Below are positions 36,325 to 45,027 of a DNA stretch of 64,000 nucleotides, one piece after another. This DNA comes from Bosea sp. PAMC 26642. Lineage in GTDB: Bacteria; Pseudomonadota; Alphaproteobacteria; Rhizobiales; Beijerinckiaceae. Location of the stretch: contig NZ_CP014301.1 of the NCBI RefSeq assembly GCF_001562255.1, positions 1,612,001-1,676,000 on the forward strand, read 5' to 3'. The position numbers were made by a program, and so were the translations under genes. Position 1 is the stretch's first letter; every line of letters starts with the position of its first letter. The notes beneath the pieces are model-generated. The model made no database searches. It saw only the letters and a program-made list of their open reading frames with translations, and was not told the origin of the DNA.

Positions 36325-37746
36325 ATGGATAACCGAAACGATCTCTGGCGGCATGTCGATGCGAGCAAGCAGCGGCTCATCGAGCTCAGCGACCGCGTCT
36401 GGGGAATGCCCGAGGTCTGCTACACGGAACAGCGCTCCTGCGCCGAACATCTTGCCGAGTTGAAGCATCAGGGCTTCCGCACCAGCGAGAACATCGCCGA
36501 TATCCCGACCGCAGTGATGGGCGAGGCCGGCGAAGGCGGTCCGGTGATCGCGTTTCTCGGCGAATACGACGCCCTGCCCGGCCTCTCGCAGGAAGCCGGC
36601 GTCGCCAGCCACAAAGAGATCGAGACCGGCGGCCACGGCCATGGCTGCGGCCACAATCTGCTCGGCTCGGCCGCGCTGCTCGCCGCGACTGCGATGAAGA
36701 ACTGGCTCGCCGAGAACAAGCTTCCCGGCCGCGTGCGCTATTACGGCTGCCCGGCCGAGGAAGGCGGGGCCGCGAAAGCCTTCATGGTCCGCGCCGGCGC
36801 GTTCGACGATGCAGACGTCGCGATCACCTGGCATCCCTCGAGCTTCTGGGAGGTCGCGCCGGCCCTCGCCTTGGCCAATACCCGCGCCGATTTCGTCTTC
36901 ACTGGTCGCGCGGCGCACGCCGCCGCAAGCCCGCATCTCGGCCGAAGCGCACTCGACGCGGTCGAGCTGATGAATGTCGGCGTTAACTACATGCGCGAGC
37001 ACATGCCCAGCGACGCGCGCGTCCACTACGCTTTGCTCGACACTGGCGGCATCGCGCCCAACGTCGTGCAGGCCCATGCACGCGTGCGCTACTCGATCCG
37101 CGCCCGCGACCTGCGCGGCATGCTTGAACTCGTGCAGCGCGTGAAGAAAATCGCCGAAGGGGCGGCGCTGATGACCGAAACCAAGATGGAGATGCGGATC
37201 GTCTCTGCGGTCTCGGACCTCCTCGCCAATACGCCGCTCGAAGAAGCGATGCACGGCATCATGGACGAACTCGGCGCGCCGCATTTCGACGATGCCGACA
37301 AGGCCTTCGCGGAGGAGATCCGCAAGACGCTGTCGCCGCAGGAGATCGCCTCGATCTGGCGCACCATCGGCATGGAGGACAGCGGCGCGCCGCTCGCCGA
37401 TTTCCTGGTGCCCCGCAACGCCCAGCGCAACCCGGCGATCGGCTCGACCGATGTCGGCGACGTCTCCTGGGCGGTGCCGACCGTGCAGGCCCATGCGCCC
37501 ACAGTTGCGATCGGCACGCCCTTCCACACCTGGCAGATCGTCTCGCAGGGCAAGCAGCCCGCCGCCCACAAGGCCATGGTCCATGTCGCCAAGGCGATGG
37601 CCGCGACGGGAGCGGCCGTGTTGTCCGACCCCGCGCTGATGGCCGCCGCCAAGGCCGACCACAGGAAGCGACTGGGCAAGGAAGGCTACACCTCGCCGCT
37701 ACCCCCCGAGGTCAAGCCGCCGCTGACGATGTCGCTGGGGGGGTGA
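36325..37746 (+). CDS. M20 family amidohydrolase (AbgB-like)
   Basis: This 473-residue metal-dependent hydrolase of peptidase family M20 is closest in pattern to AbgB, the p-aminobenzoyl-glutamate hydrolase subunit. Metal ligands are visible in GGHGHGCGHNLLG, YYGCPAEEGGAAKAF and ITWHPSSFW; the dimerisation domain contains GRAAHAAASPHLGRSALDA. The ribosome binding site is GGCGGATAAGACG. At the edge of the nicotinate-type gene region it could cleave an amide intermediate or an N-acyl compound, but AbgB-like enzymes have broad, hard-to-predict substrates. Confidence 0.87.
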   Translation: MDNRNDLWRHVDASKQRLIELSDRVWGMPEVCYTEQRSCAEHLAELKHQGFRTSENIADIPTAVMGEAGEGGPVIAFLGEYDALPGLSQEAGVASHKEIETGGHGHGCGHNLLGSAALLAATAMKNWLAENKLPGRVRYYGCPAEEGGAAKAFMVRAGAFDDADVAITWHPSSFWEVAPALALANTRADFVFTGRAAHAAASPHLGRSALDAVELMNVGVNYMREHMPSDARVHYALLDTGGIAPNVVQAHARVRYSIRARDLRGMLELVQRVKKIAEGAALMTETKMEMRIVSAVSDLLANTPLEEAMHGIMDELGAPHFDDADKAFAEEIRKTLSPQEIASIWRTIGMEDSGAPLADFLVPRNAQRNPAIGSTDVGDVSWAVPTVQAHAPTVAIGTPFHTWQIVSQGKQPAAHKAMVHVAKAMAATGAAVLSDPALMAAAKADHRKRLGKEGYTSPLPPEVKPPLTMSLGG

Positions 37747-37752
37747 TCCATT

Positions 37753-37896
37753 GTCATTCCGGGGCTTCGCGAATGCGAAGAGCCCGGAACCCATAAGCAC
37801 AGGTCACCAAGGAAGAGCGAAGCGTGTTGAGTTTCGCTCTCAAACAGCCGCGCTTATGGGTTCCGGGCTCACGCCTGCGGCGTGCCCCGGAAAGAC
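37753..37896 (+). repeat. Inverted-pair palindromic repeat, GTCATTCCGGGG family
   Basis: The left arm (GTCATTCCGGGGCTTCGCG... to CCCATAAGC) pairs with the right arm (GCTTATGGG... to CCCCGG), leaving about 50 bases in the centre. It fills the space between the abgB-like gene and the convergent DUF1185 gene. The copy at 51456-51599 is of the same family. Confidence 0.85.
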
Positions 37897-37904
37897 GCCC
37901 GCGA

Positions 37905-38489
37905 CTAACGCAGCCCGTCCTCACCCTTGATCTCGCCCTTAGTCAGCCCGCCGATGCGCGGCAGCGGCCGGCCGGAATCCGTGACCGCGATCGCCACCAG
38001 AATCTCGCCGGCGCGCGGTGCGTCCGTCACCCGGACCTCGACCGCATCGAAATGCGAGCGCACGAAAGCTGCGTCCTTGTGGCCGAGCGGCACGTCGATC
38101 GGCGTCCCGAGCCCGCCGCGTTTCTTGGCCGAGGGAATCAGCGCCGGCCCCTTGCCGAGCGCCGCGCGCACCGGCGTGCCCATCTTGGGATGAAGGATCG
38201 CGGCGGCATGTTCGAGCTCCCCGCCCTCACCCACAATCGCGGCCTTGCCGAAGCTCTCGGCCTGTCCGGGCTCGATTCCCAGTGCAGCAAGGCAACGCTT
38301 CGTCAACAGATCGCCGAGCTCGACGCCGATCTCGGTCAGCTCCGACAGATCCTCCTGATACCGCCCCGCAAAAGGGTTGGCGATCACGGCGCAGGCGACG
38401 GCACGGCGCGTCGGCGGGCTAACGGTCCTACCCATTTCGAGATGGATTTCATCGACTTGGGTGAGAATCTTGCGGATGTTCGCGGGCAT
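37905..38489 (-). CDS. DUF1185 (amino acid synthesis family) protein, copy 1
   Basis: The 194-residue protein has the DUF1185 pattern: RRAVACAVIANPFAGRY, GKAAIVGEGGELEHAAAILH, VRSHFDAVEVRV. The family name (amino acid synthesis) has weak experimental basis. A second member lies immediately upstream at 38708-39295, and the two may form a heteromer. Both lie downstream of the enamidase gene on the same strand, so they probably act on products of that pathway or on a cyclic amide. Confidence 0.85.
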   Translation of the reverse strand: MPANIRKILTQVDEIHLEMGRTVSPPTRRAVACAVIANPFAGRYQEDLSELTEIGVELGDLLTKRCLAALGIEPGQAESFGKAAIVGEGGELEHAAAILHPKMGTPVRAALGKGPALIPSAKKRGGLGTPIDVPLGHKDAAFVRSHFDAVEVRVTDAPRAGEILVAIAVTDSGRPLPRIGGLTKGEIKGEDGLR

Positions 38490-38524
38490 GGGAAGGCTCC
38501 GGCGCTAGGTGGCAAGGCGCGGGG

Positions 38525-38674
38525 AACCCCTCTCCTGTAAGGAGAGGGGCAGGGGTGAGGTGATGGACGTGTGACCAGTCAAATGCCGATGTGAAGGGTA
38601 CTGCGGTTGGGTCGTGCTCGAGGCGGAGAACGTCCGACCCCTCACCCTGCCCTCTCCCTCCGGGAGAGGGTTCC
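38525..38674 (+). repeat. Inverted-pair palindromic repeat, CTCTCC/GGAGAGGG family
   Basis: The left arm runs AACCCCTCTCC...GGGGTGAGG and the right arm CCTCACCC...GGAGAGGGTT, with about 75 bases between. It sits between the two DUF1185 genes, inside a probable operon. Related copies are at 57113-57262 and 60510-60649. Confidence 0.8.
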
Positions 38675-38707
38675 TCGCTCGTGATTCTGATAGGATAAAC
38701 ACGGCCG

Positions 38708-39295
38708 TCACCGCTGCCCGTCCCAGACACTGATATCTGCGGCGCGCAGGCCGCCGACGCGCTCATGGATGCGTGCCCCCGTCGTCATCACCAGCACCAG
38801 CACCATTTCGTCGGCCTGGGGCGAGCCCGGGACGCCGATCTCGACCGCGCCGAAATGGCTGCGCACATAGGACGCGTTGATGTGGGTGACGGGGATGTCG
38901 ATGCGCGCTCCCGGCCCCGCGACCTTCTTGGTCGAGGGCACGATCGCCTTGGCGTTGCCCAGGATCTCGCGCATGGCGTAGCCGCCCGGCACATGCCAGA
39001 GCGCGCCATGCTCCAGCTCGCCGCCTGATCCCACGATCGCGCCCTTACCATAGCCCTCGACGGTTTTCGGATCGCCGCCAAGCGCGTTCAGGCAGCGCGT
39101 CGCCATGTCGAGACCCGCAGGCTTCAGCGCCTCCATCATCGGCATGATGTCGGGCTCGTACCGGCCGGCATAGGGGTTGGTCAGCACGGCGCAGACGCAG
39201 GCGATACGCTCCGTACGGCTAGGCAGCGGCCCGAATTCGTGGAAAATTTCCTCCACAGTCGTCTGCACGCGACGGATCTGGATGAGGTCGGTCAT
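38708..39295 (-). CDS. DUF1185 (amino acid synthesis family) protein, copy 2
   Basis: This 195-residue paralogue of the gene at 37905-38489 shares CAVLTNPYAGRYEPDIMPM, GKGAIVGSGGELEHGALWH and VRSHFGAVEIGV. The ATG at 39295 starts 5 bases after the enamidase stop, and a TTG at 39304 would overlap that stop. Such spacing indicates translational coupling. Two adjacent, diverged members suggest two subunits of one complex or two steps. No catalytic residues are established for the family. Confidence 0.85.
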   Translation of the reverse strand: MTDLIQIRRVQTTVEEIFHEFGPLPSRTERIACVCAVLTNPYAGRYEPDIMPMMEALKPAGLDMATRCLNALGGDPKTVEGYGKGAIVGSGGELEHGALWHVPGGYAMREILGNAKAIVPSTKKVAGPGARIDIPVTHINASYVRSHFGAVEIGVPGSPQADEMVLVLVMTTGARIHERVGGLRAADISVWDGQR

Positions 39296-39300
39296 GGCGT

Positions 39301-40497
39301 TCAATGCCCCATCACGATTGGTGCAGTGTGCGATGGCGGCGTGTTGCGCGAGCGGCCGGTGCGAACGATGCCGTCGATGACCACCATGCCGATGCCGGGA
39401 ATGTCGCCGAGCGACACAGCATCGAGCAAGTGCGCGCCGGCGGAATGCTGCGGCTTGTCGAGGAAGACGAGATCGGCCGGCATCCCGACAGCGATGAACC
39501 CGGCATCGAGTTTGCGCACGCGCGCGGTGTTGCCGGTCGCCATGCAGAAGGCGACCTCGGGGGGAACGCCGCCCAGGCTCGACAGGAACGCGATCATGCG
39601 CAGGATGCCCAGCGGCTGCACGCCGGAGCCCGCCGGCGCATCCGTACCGAGGATCACCTTGTAGGTCAGGTTGAGCTCCGTCGCGGTCTTCACCGCCTCC
39701 AGCGCCGCGCGCTCATTGCCGTTGTGGACGATCTCGATGGCACCGCGTGCCTGTTCGCACAGCCGGCAGATCCCGGAAAAGCGGATCGAGGTGTGGCCGC
39801 CATTGATGTGGCTGATGACGTCGGGCTGGGCTTCCAGCACGATGTCCTCGCTGATCAGACTCGAACCGGCAATCGACGGCCCGCCGGTGTGGATGATCGT
39901 CTCCAGCCCGTATTTGCGGGCCCAGTCGACATGCTTCTTCGCTTCCGGCCCGGTGTTGACGGTGCCGAGGCCGATCTCGCCGATCATCTTGACGCCGGCT
40001 CGCGCCATCTCGGCATAGTCCTCCTCGACCATGCTGGTCTCGGCGATCGGCGCCCCGGCATGGATCTTGGCGCCGGTCGGTCGGAAATTCGCGAAGGTGC
40101 GCTGCGCTGTGATGGCCAGCGCCTTGACGCCGATCGGGTCCTTGGGCCGCCCGGGCAGATGCACCTCTCCGGCCGAGACGAAGGTGGTGACGCCGCCATT
40201 CACGCAGGAATCGATCCAGCCCATCTGCCCTTGCCGCGGCGTCCAGTCGCCGAAGACGGGATGGCAATGGGAGTCGATCAGGCCAGGTGCAACCGGCGAG
40301 CCCTGTGCATCGATGATGCTGTCGGCCCGGTCGCAGTCGAGATCGGCCGCTCTGCCGATGGCGCTGATGCAGCCGTCGATGGCGATGATCGTGTCCGCGT
40401 CGAGGATGGGCTGATTGAGATCGCCCGAGAGTACGAGACCCAGATTGCGGATGACCAGCTTGCCCTTGGCCGGGCCCGCCGCGACGTCATGAGCCAT
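39301..40497 (-). CDS. Enamidase-like amidohydrolase (nicotinate degradation)
   Basis: The 398-residue amidohydrolase-superfamily protein strongly resembles enamidase, which opens 1,4,5,6-tetrahydro-6-oxonicotinate to 2-formylglutarate and ammonia. Visible words are KLVIRNLGLVLSGDLNQPIL, LIDSHCHPVFGDWTPRQGQM (metal HxH), HLPGRPKDPIGVKALAIT, KMIGEIGLGTVN, ILGTDAPAGSGVQPLGILRM (metal Asp) and SRNTPPS. I chose the ATG at 40497 with a GGAGGACAAG ribosome binding site. It is divergent from the marR gene and followed by the DUF1185 pair. With the 6-hydroxynicotinate reductase gene nearby this assignment is mutually supported. Confidence 0.88.
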   Translation of the reverse strand: MAHDVAAGPAKGKLVIRNLGLVLSGDLNQPILDADTIIAIDGCISAIGRAADLDCDRADSIIDAQGSPVAPGLIDSHCHPVFGDWTPRQGQMGWIDSCVNGGVTTFVSAGEVHLPGRPKDPIGVKALAITAQRTFANFRPTGAKIHAGAPIAETSMVEEDYAEMARAGVKMIGEIGLGTVNTGPEAKKHVDWARKYGLETIIHTGGPSIAGSSLISEDIVLEAQPDVISHINGGHTSIRFSGICRLCEQARGAIEIVHNGNERAALEAVKTATELNLTYKVILGTDAPAGSGVQPLGILRMIAFLSSLGGVPPEVAFCMATGNTARVRKLDAGFIAVGMPADLVFLDKPQHSAGAHLLDAVSLGDIPGIGMVVIDGIVRTGRSRNTPPSHTAPIVMGH

Positions 40498-40550
40498 CTT
40501 GTCCTCCGCTTGCGGTCGGTGCCGATATCCGGTCAGGAGACAGGCAAGGA

Positions 40551-40568
40551 TTGAATGTGTAATAACGA
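40551..40568 (+). promoter_or_regulatory. Candidate operator in the enamidase-marR divergent promoter
   Basis: TTGAATGTGTAATAACGA matches the site at 41186-41203 at 14 of 18 positions, sharing TGTGTA, TAAC and the flanks. It lies in the 142-base space between the divergent enamidase and marR genes. The likely ligand-binding factor is the MarR protein encoded next to it. Confidence 0.5.
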
Positions 40569-40639
40569 TCATGGACGGCGTCGAACTGGCTGGCAAGAGC
40601 CTTCCCGGCGGAACGAAGCGGCTTGAGCGGGGGACGGTG

Positions 40640-41152
40640 ATGAGCGGCGACAACGGCCGGACCGGATCGGCGGCGGCCCCTGGAAGCAAGGCGGCCGGAC
40701 GATCGCGCAAAGCCCCCGCGACGCTCTCTGACGCGGAGTCCGGCTACGTCCTCGACGAACAGATCGGCTTCCTGATGCGCCGTGCCCAGCAGCGTCATAT
40801 CGCGATTTTCCAGCGTATCATGGGCGATGATGGGCCCACGCCGACGCAGTTCGCCGCGATGTCGAAATTGAGCGCCGGGGGAGAGATTTCGCAGAATTTG
40901 CTGGGCCGGATGACCGCGATGGACCCCGCCACCATCAAGGGCGTGATCGCCCGGCTCGAGGAGCGCGGCCTGGTCGAGCGCCTGCCGGACCCCGACGATC
41001 AGCGCCGCCTGCGCGTCCGCCTCAGCGCCGCGGGGCACGCCGCCATTCCGGCTCTGACCGAGAAAGCGCGTGCCATCACGGCCGCGACGCTGGCGCCGCT
41101 TTCCCGCGAGGAGGCCGAGCGTCTGGTGGGCCTGCTCGCGCGGCTCGACTGA
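40640..41152 (+). CDS. MarR family transcriptional regulator
   Basis: The 170-residue protein has a poorly conserved, Gly/Ala/Ser-rich start, then the winged helix (TPTQFAAMSKLSAGGEISQN, LLGRMTAMDPATIKGVIARL) and the wing LPDPDDQRRLRVRLS, typical of MarR. The ATG at 40640 has GGGGGACGGTG before it; an upstream ATG at 40571 is less likely. It is divergent from enamidase and precedes the ferredoxin-reductase genes. It probably represses both units until a nicotinate-derived effector binds. Confidence 0.9.
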   Translation: MSGDNGRTGSAAAPGSKAAGRSRKAPATLSDAESGYVLDEQIGFLMRRAQQRHIAIFQRIMGDDGPTPTQFAAMSKLSAGGEISQNLLGRMTAMDPATIKGVIARLEERGLVERLPDPDDQRRLRVRLSAAGHAAIPALTEKARAITAATLAPLSREEAERLVGLLARLD

Positions 41153-41185
41153 ATCGGACCCGACCTGCAAAATCCGCTTGCAAAC

Positions 41186-41203
41186 TTGTTTGTGTACTAA
41201 CAA
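41186..41203 (+). promoter_or_regulatory. Candidate operator upstream of the ferredoxin and 6-hydroxynicotinate reductase genes
   Basis: TTGTTTGTGTACTAACAA is an imperfect palindrome (outer arms TTGTT and AACAA pair exactly; 7 of 9 pairs overall). It matches the site at 40551-40568 at 14 of 18 positions and the palindrome at 49192-49211 at 11 of 18. It lies 34 bases after the marR stop. Confidence 0.5.
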
Positions 41204-41319
41204 TAATGTTGAGTGCTTCAGCGAGCACTCGAGCAGCGGGCGGGTATGACTTTCGAGATATCCGGACAAGACGGGCCAGCGATGATGCACGACGATATGT
41301 TCATGGCCGGGCTCGCGCG

Positions 41320-41634
41320 ATGATGGTCCGTGTCGTCGATCGCGATGGGCAGGAGCGCGAACTTGAGGCGCTCGAAGGCTGGCGCCTGATGGAGATCATC
41401 CGCGACTGGGGGCTGCCGATCAAGGCGGAGTGCGGCGGCGCCTGCGCCTGCGCGACATGCCATGTCTATGTTGCCGACGACTGGGTCGAGCGGCTGCATC
41501 CGCCCCTCGACGAGGAAATCGACCGGCTCGACGAGGCCTTCGACGTTCGCCCGAACTCCCGGCTCTCATGCCAGATCCTGTTTTCCGCCGAACTGGATGG
41601 GCTGACGGTCGCTCTCGCACCCGACGCAAATTGA
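41320..41634 (+). CDS. [2Fe-2S] ferredoxin, adrenodoxin type
   Basis: This 104-residue electron carrier has the cluster motif AECGGACACATCHVYV (Cys-x5-Cys-x2-Cys) and the fourth cysteine in RLSCQILF. The adrenodoxin-type words DDWVERLHPPLDEE and LDGLTVAL are present. The start is uncertain: the ATG pair at 41320/41323 has a poor ribosome binding site, and the frame is open to 41206. Eleven bases separate it from the 6-hydroxynicotinate reductase start. It is the likely electron donor to that ferredoxin-dependent enzyme. Confidence 0.9.
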   Translation: MMVRVVDRDGQERELEALEGWRLMEIIRDWGLPIKAECGGACACATCHVYVADDWVERLHPPLDEEIDRLDEAFDVRPNSRLSCQILFSAELDGLTVALAPDAN

Positions 41635-41644
41635 GGAGATGCCC

Positions 41645-43180
41645 ATGAGTGAGCTCGCATCTCTCCCCGCCCGCGACGACGCGCTCGCCGCGCGCTCCCG
41701 AAAATTCGGTGCCTCGGAAGGCGAAGAGGGCATCGTGCGCTGCGACGCCTGCCCGGTGCTTTGTCGGATCAGGCCGGGCCGTTCCGGCGCCTGCTCGCGC
41801 TACGCCAACGACAACGGCCTGCTGGTCCGCACCGACCCGGTCGTGCTGCTCGCCCAGGCCGTCGAGGTCGGAGAGCCGGTCGTGCCCTTCGCCGAAAATG
41901 CGCAGGACTGGAACGGCTCGATCCTGCCTGCGGACCGGACCTTCGTCACCGGCATCGGCTCGGGCACGACCTATCCCGACTACAAGCCGGCGCCCTTTAT
42001 CGTCTCCTCGCAGCATGATGGCGTCGATACGGTCACGGTCGTCACCGAGGGCATTTTCTCCTATTGCGGCGTCAAGGTGAAGATCGACACCGACCGCCAT
42101 CTCGGTCCCGAGACCGCAGCCGTGCGCGTCAATGGCGAACAGGTCGGCCATGTCACGACCGCCGAATACGGCTCGCAGATGCTCTCCCTCGGCGGCGTGC
42201 GCCATCTCACCGGCGGCTCCAAGAAGGAGGGCCACACCACCTGCGACACCATGCTGAGGCTCAGCAACCGCGATCCGGTTGAACTGACGATCGACGGCGG
42301 CCATGGCGTGATCGTTCAAGCCGGCAAGGCCCCGATCGTCGACGGCAAACCCGAGACGCGCATGCGCGTCGGCTGCGGCTCGGCCACGATCGGCATTTTT
42401 GCCCGGCAATGGCTTGGCCATGTCGACGAGGTCATCGTCGTCGACGACCACATCACCGGCGTGCTGACCGAGCACCAGGCCGGACGCGTGCTCGACATGC
42501 GCCCCGCCGGCATCCGTGTGCGCGGCCGGAAATCCACGCCCGGCCGCTATTTCCAGGTCGCGCAGCCCGGCCTTGGCTGGGGCGGGACCGACATTACCGA
42601 GCCGCTCTCGATCATCCAGAAGGTCGATCCTGCTGTGGCCTGGCCAGGCATGCGCCTGCTGATGACCTCGACCACCGGCGAGGACGCGGCCTTCTTCGTG
42701 CTCGACGAGAACCTGCTGCCGGTGGAGGCGCAGATGCCTGCAGCCGTCCGCCAGGTCGTCGACCGCATCGGCGAGAATTGCGAGCCGTCGCTCTGCACCG
42801 TGACCTTCATGGCCGGTGCCGGCGGGTCGCTGCGGGCCGGCGTCACCGAAAACCCGGTGCTGCTGACGCGCTCCGTGCAGTCGGGAACGACCAGGGTCAC
42901 CATGGGCGGCGCGCCGGTCTATGTCTGGCCGGGCGGCGGCATCACCGTGATGGTCGATGTGCTGCGCATGCCGAAGAACGCCTTTGGCTATGTGCCGACG
43001 CCGGCGATCGTCGCGCCGATCGAGTTCACTCTGTCGCGAGAGCTGTATCTCGCCTCCGGCGGCCATGCCGGCGAAATCGTTTCGATGGAGGAGGTCTTGA
43101 GCATCCATGGCGGTCAGGCCCGGATCGAACGGGGGGGAGCGGAAAACCCATGGCCGCTGCGGCGAAACATCGACGCATGA
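41645..43180 (+). CDS. 6-hydroxynicotinate reductase
   Basis: The protein is about 511 residues. It resembles the ferredoxin-dependent enzyme that reduces 6-hydroxynicotinate to 1,4,5,6-tetrahydro-6-oxonicotinate. An N-terminal iron-sulfur motif is visible (RCDACPVLCRIRPGRSGACS, four cysteines). Further conserved words are GIGSGTTYPDYKPAPF, CGVKVKIDTDRHLG, VGCGSATIGIFARQWLGHVD and GAPVYVWPGGGITVMVDV. The ATG at 41645 has GAGGAG at ideal spacing. It lies between its presumed ferredoxin donor and a UPF0280 gene, a linkage that fits the enamidase assignment nearby. Confidence 0.88.
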   Translation: MSELASLPARDDALAARSRKFGASEGEEGIVRCDACPVLCRIRPGRSGACSRYANDNGLLVRTDPVVLLAQAVEVGEPVVPFAENAQDWNGSILPADRTFVTGIGSGTTYPDYKPAPFIVSSQHDGVDTVTVVTEGIFSYCGVKVKIDTDRHLGPETAAVRVNGEQVGHVTTAEYGSQMLSLGGVRHLTGGSKKEGHTTCDTMLRLSNRDPVELTIDGGHGVIVQAGKAPIVDGKPETRMRVGCGSATIGIFARQWLGHVDEVIVVDDHITGVLTEHQAGRVLDMRPAGIRVRGRKSTPGRYFQVAQPGLGWGGTDITEPLSIIQKVDPAVAWPGMRLLMTSTTGEDAAFFVLDENLLPVEAQMPAAVRQVVDRIGENCEPSLCTVTFMAGAGGSLRAGVTENPVLLTRSVQSGTTRVTMGGAPVYVWPGGGITVMVDVLRMPKNAFGYVPTPAIVAPIEFTLSRELYLASGGHAGEIVSMEEVLSIHGGQARIERGGAENPWPLRRNIDA

Positions 43181-43184
43181 TCCC

Positions 43185-43294
43185 CTCAGCCCTCATCCTG
43201 AGGAGCCGCGAAGCGGCGTCTCGAAGGATACTCCAGCCCGCTCTGGAGCATCCTTCGAGACGTGCCTTCGGCACTCCTCAGGATGAGGGCTGAG
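43185..43294 (+). repeat. Inverted-pair palindromic repeat, CTCAGCCCTCATCCTGAGGAG family
   Basis: The outer 21 bases (43185-43205 and 43274-43294) are exact reverse complements. The inner part (TCGAAGGAT with ATCCTTCGA, CTCCAG with CTGGAG) also pairs, so the whole 110 bases is almost one hairpin. It lies between the 6-hydroxynicotinate reductase gene and the UPF0280 gene and may affect read-through. Confidence 0.9.
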
Positions 43295-43310
43295 AAGCCG
43301 GACACATCTC

Positions 43311-44168
43311 GTGGGTGGTCATCGCACCGCTCGCCTTTCCGGCAATCGCCTGCATCTGCAGGAAGGCCCGAGCGATCTCATCATTGCTGCGTTCGGATCC
43401 CCCGTGCAGATCAAGCATGCCTATGCCGCCGCCGAAGCCGCCTTCGACGGCTTGCTCGCCCAACTCGCCAGCGAACTCACGCTGCTACGCCAACCGCTGA
43501 CCGATCAGCCTCCATCCCTGACGGGCTTTACCGCACAGCGTATGGCCCGCGCCTGCTGGCCGCATCGCGGGCACTACATCACGCCGATGGCGGCCGTCGC
43601 CGGAGCCGTCGCCGATACGGTTCTGGCGGCGATGGTCGCGGCCGCGCCCGGACTCGACCGCGCCTATGTCAACAATGGCGGCGACATCGCGCTTCACCTC
43701 TCGGGGGGGCAGGTACTCGACATCGGCGTCGTGCCCTCGCTGACGCGTGCCCGTCCGGAAGGATTTCTGCGCTTGGACGCGAGAAGTCCCGTGCGCGGAG
43801 TAGCCACCAGCGGCTGGCGCGGGCGCTCCTTCTCGCTCGGCATCGCCGATGCGGTGACGGTGCTGGCCCGCTCGGCGGCGGAGGCGGACGCCGCCGCCAG
43901 CATCATCGCCAATGCCGTGACGGTCGACGACCCGGCCATCACCCGCCGGCCGGCCCGCGATCTCGATCCCGACAGCGATCTCGCGCACCTCGCAGTGACG
44001 GTCGATGTCAGGCCGCTTGCCCCGGACGCCGTCGCGGCGGCGCTCGACAGCGGCGTCAGGATGGCCGAGGCGCTCCGCTCCGAAGGGCTGATCGAAGGCG
44101 CGCTGCTGGCGCTGGCGGATGAGTGGCGCAGCGCAGGTGGCGCGGCCGCGCGGATCTTCGCCGGTTAA
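43311..44168 (+). CDS. UPF0280 family protein
   Basis: The 285-residue protein matches the UPF0280 family, distantly related to ApbE flavin transferases: MAAVAGAVADTVLAAMVAAA, RAYVNNGGDIALHLSGGQ, GRSFSLGIADAVTVLARSAA, ASIIANAVTVDDP. A GTG at 43311 is the apparent start. The resemblance to ApbE (NxGGD and DAxTVxA patterns) suggests covalent flavin attachment or cofactor handling, perhaps for the reductase upstream. This is inference from family and position only. Confidence 0.82.
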   Translation: MGGHRTARLSGNRLHLQEGPSDLIIAAFGSPVQIKHAYAAAEAAFDGLLAQLASELTLLRQPLTDQPPSLTGFTAQRMARACWPHRGHYITPMAAVAGAVADTVLAAMVAAAPGLDRAYVNNGGDIALHLSGGQVLDIGVVPSLTRARPEGFLRLDARSPVRGVATSGWRGRSFSLGIADAVTVLARSAAEADAAASIIANAVTVDDPAITRRPARDLDPDSDLAHLAVTVDVRPLAPDAVAAALDSGVRMAEALRSEGLIEGALLALADEWRSAGGAAARIFAG

Positions 44169-44176
44169 ACCTCGAC

Positions 44177-44288
44177 GTCATCCCGGGCGCAGCGAAGCGG
44201 AGACCCGGGATCCATGCCGGAGCCTCTCTCGGATAGCCTCAGGAATGGATCCCGGATCGGCGCGGCTGCGCCGCTTGTCCGGGATGAC
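44177..44288 (+). repeat. Inverted-pair palindromic repeat, GTCATCCCGG family
   Basis: The left arm GTCATCCCGGGC...GGGATCCAT pairs with the right arm ATGGATCCCGG...GTCCGGGATGAC. It lies between the convergent UPF0280 and livF genes. It is nearly identical in layout to the copy at 47759-47858. Confidence 0.88.
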
Positions 44289-44315
44289 CGCCGAGGTTTT
44301 GAAGAGGAAACGCGC

Positions 44316-45026
44316 CTATACCGACAGATACTGCGTCCTGACCGCCTCGTTGGCCTTCAGCTCGTCCATGCTCCCCGTGAACCGGATCATGCCTTTTTCG
44401 ATGATCGCGGCTCGGTCGGCGACAGTCCCGGCAAAGTGCAGGTTCTGCTCCGAGATCAGCACTGAGAGCCCCTCGGCTTTCAACGCCAGAATCGTTTTGG
44501 CCATCTCCTCGACGATCACCGGCGCCAGCCCCTCGGACGGCTCGTCGAGCAGGACCAGGCTCGGATTGCCCATCAGCGTGCGCGCGATCGTCAGCATCTG
44601 CTGCTCGCCGCCCGACATCGCCCCGCCCGGCCGGTCGCGCATTCGCCCGAGATTAGGAAAGAGAGCAAACAGCCGCTCGGGCGTCCAGTGCGGTGCGCCC
44701 GCACGTGGCGGGCGCTGGCCGACGGACAGGTTCTCCATCACCGAGAGCTCGGAAAACACCCGCCGGTCCTCCGGCACATAGCCGATGCCGAGCCGCGCGA
44801 TCTCGAAGGGCTCGCGTCCCTGCAGGCTTTTGCCCTCGAATGTTACCGTCCCGGCAGATGGCGGCACGAGGCCCATGATCGCCTTCATCGTCGTCGATTT
44901 GCCGGCGCCGTTGCGGCCCATCAGCGCCAGAACCTGCCCGCGATCCATCGAGAAGCCGAGGCCCTGGAGGATATGGGCGCGACCGTAATAGGCATCGAGC
45001 CCGGAGATTTCGAGCATCGCGCCCAT
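44316..45026 (-). CDS. Branched-chain-type ABC transporter ATP-binding protein (LivF-like)
   Basis: The 236-residue ATPase has Walker A GRNGAGKST, the ABC signature AMSGGEQQML, Walker B LVLLDEPSEGL and the switch His in SEQNLHF. The words DAYYGRAHILQG and GYVPEDRRVFSELSV mark it as LivF rather than LivG. The start at 45026 is 1 base past the livG stop. It powers the importer encoded by the neighbouring liv-type genes. Confidence 0.93.
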   Translation of the reverse strand: MGAMLEISGLDAYYGRAHILQGLGFSMDRGQVLALMGRNGAGKSTTMKAIMGLVPPSAGTVTFEGKSLQGREPFEIARLGIGYVPEDRRVFSELSVMENLSVGQRPPRAGAPHWTPERLFALFPNLGRMRDRPGGAMSGGEQQMLTIARTLMGNPSLVLLDEPSEGLAPVIVEEMAKTILALKAEGLSVLISEQNLHFAGTVADRAAIIEKGMIRFTGSMDELKANEAVRTQYLSV

Positions 45027-45027
45027 C

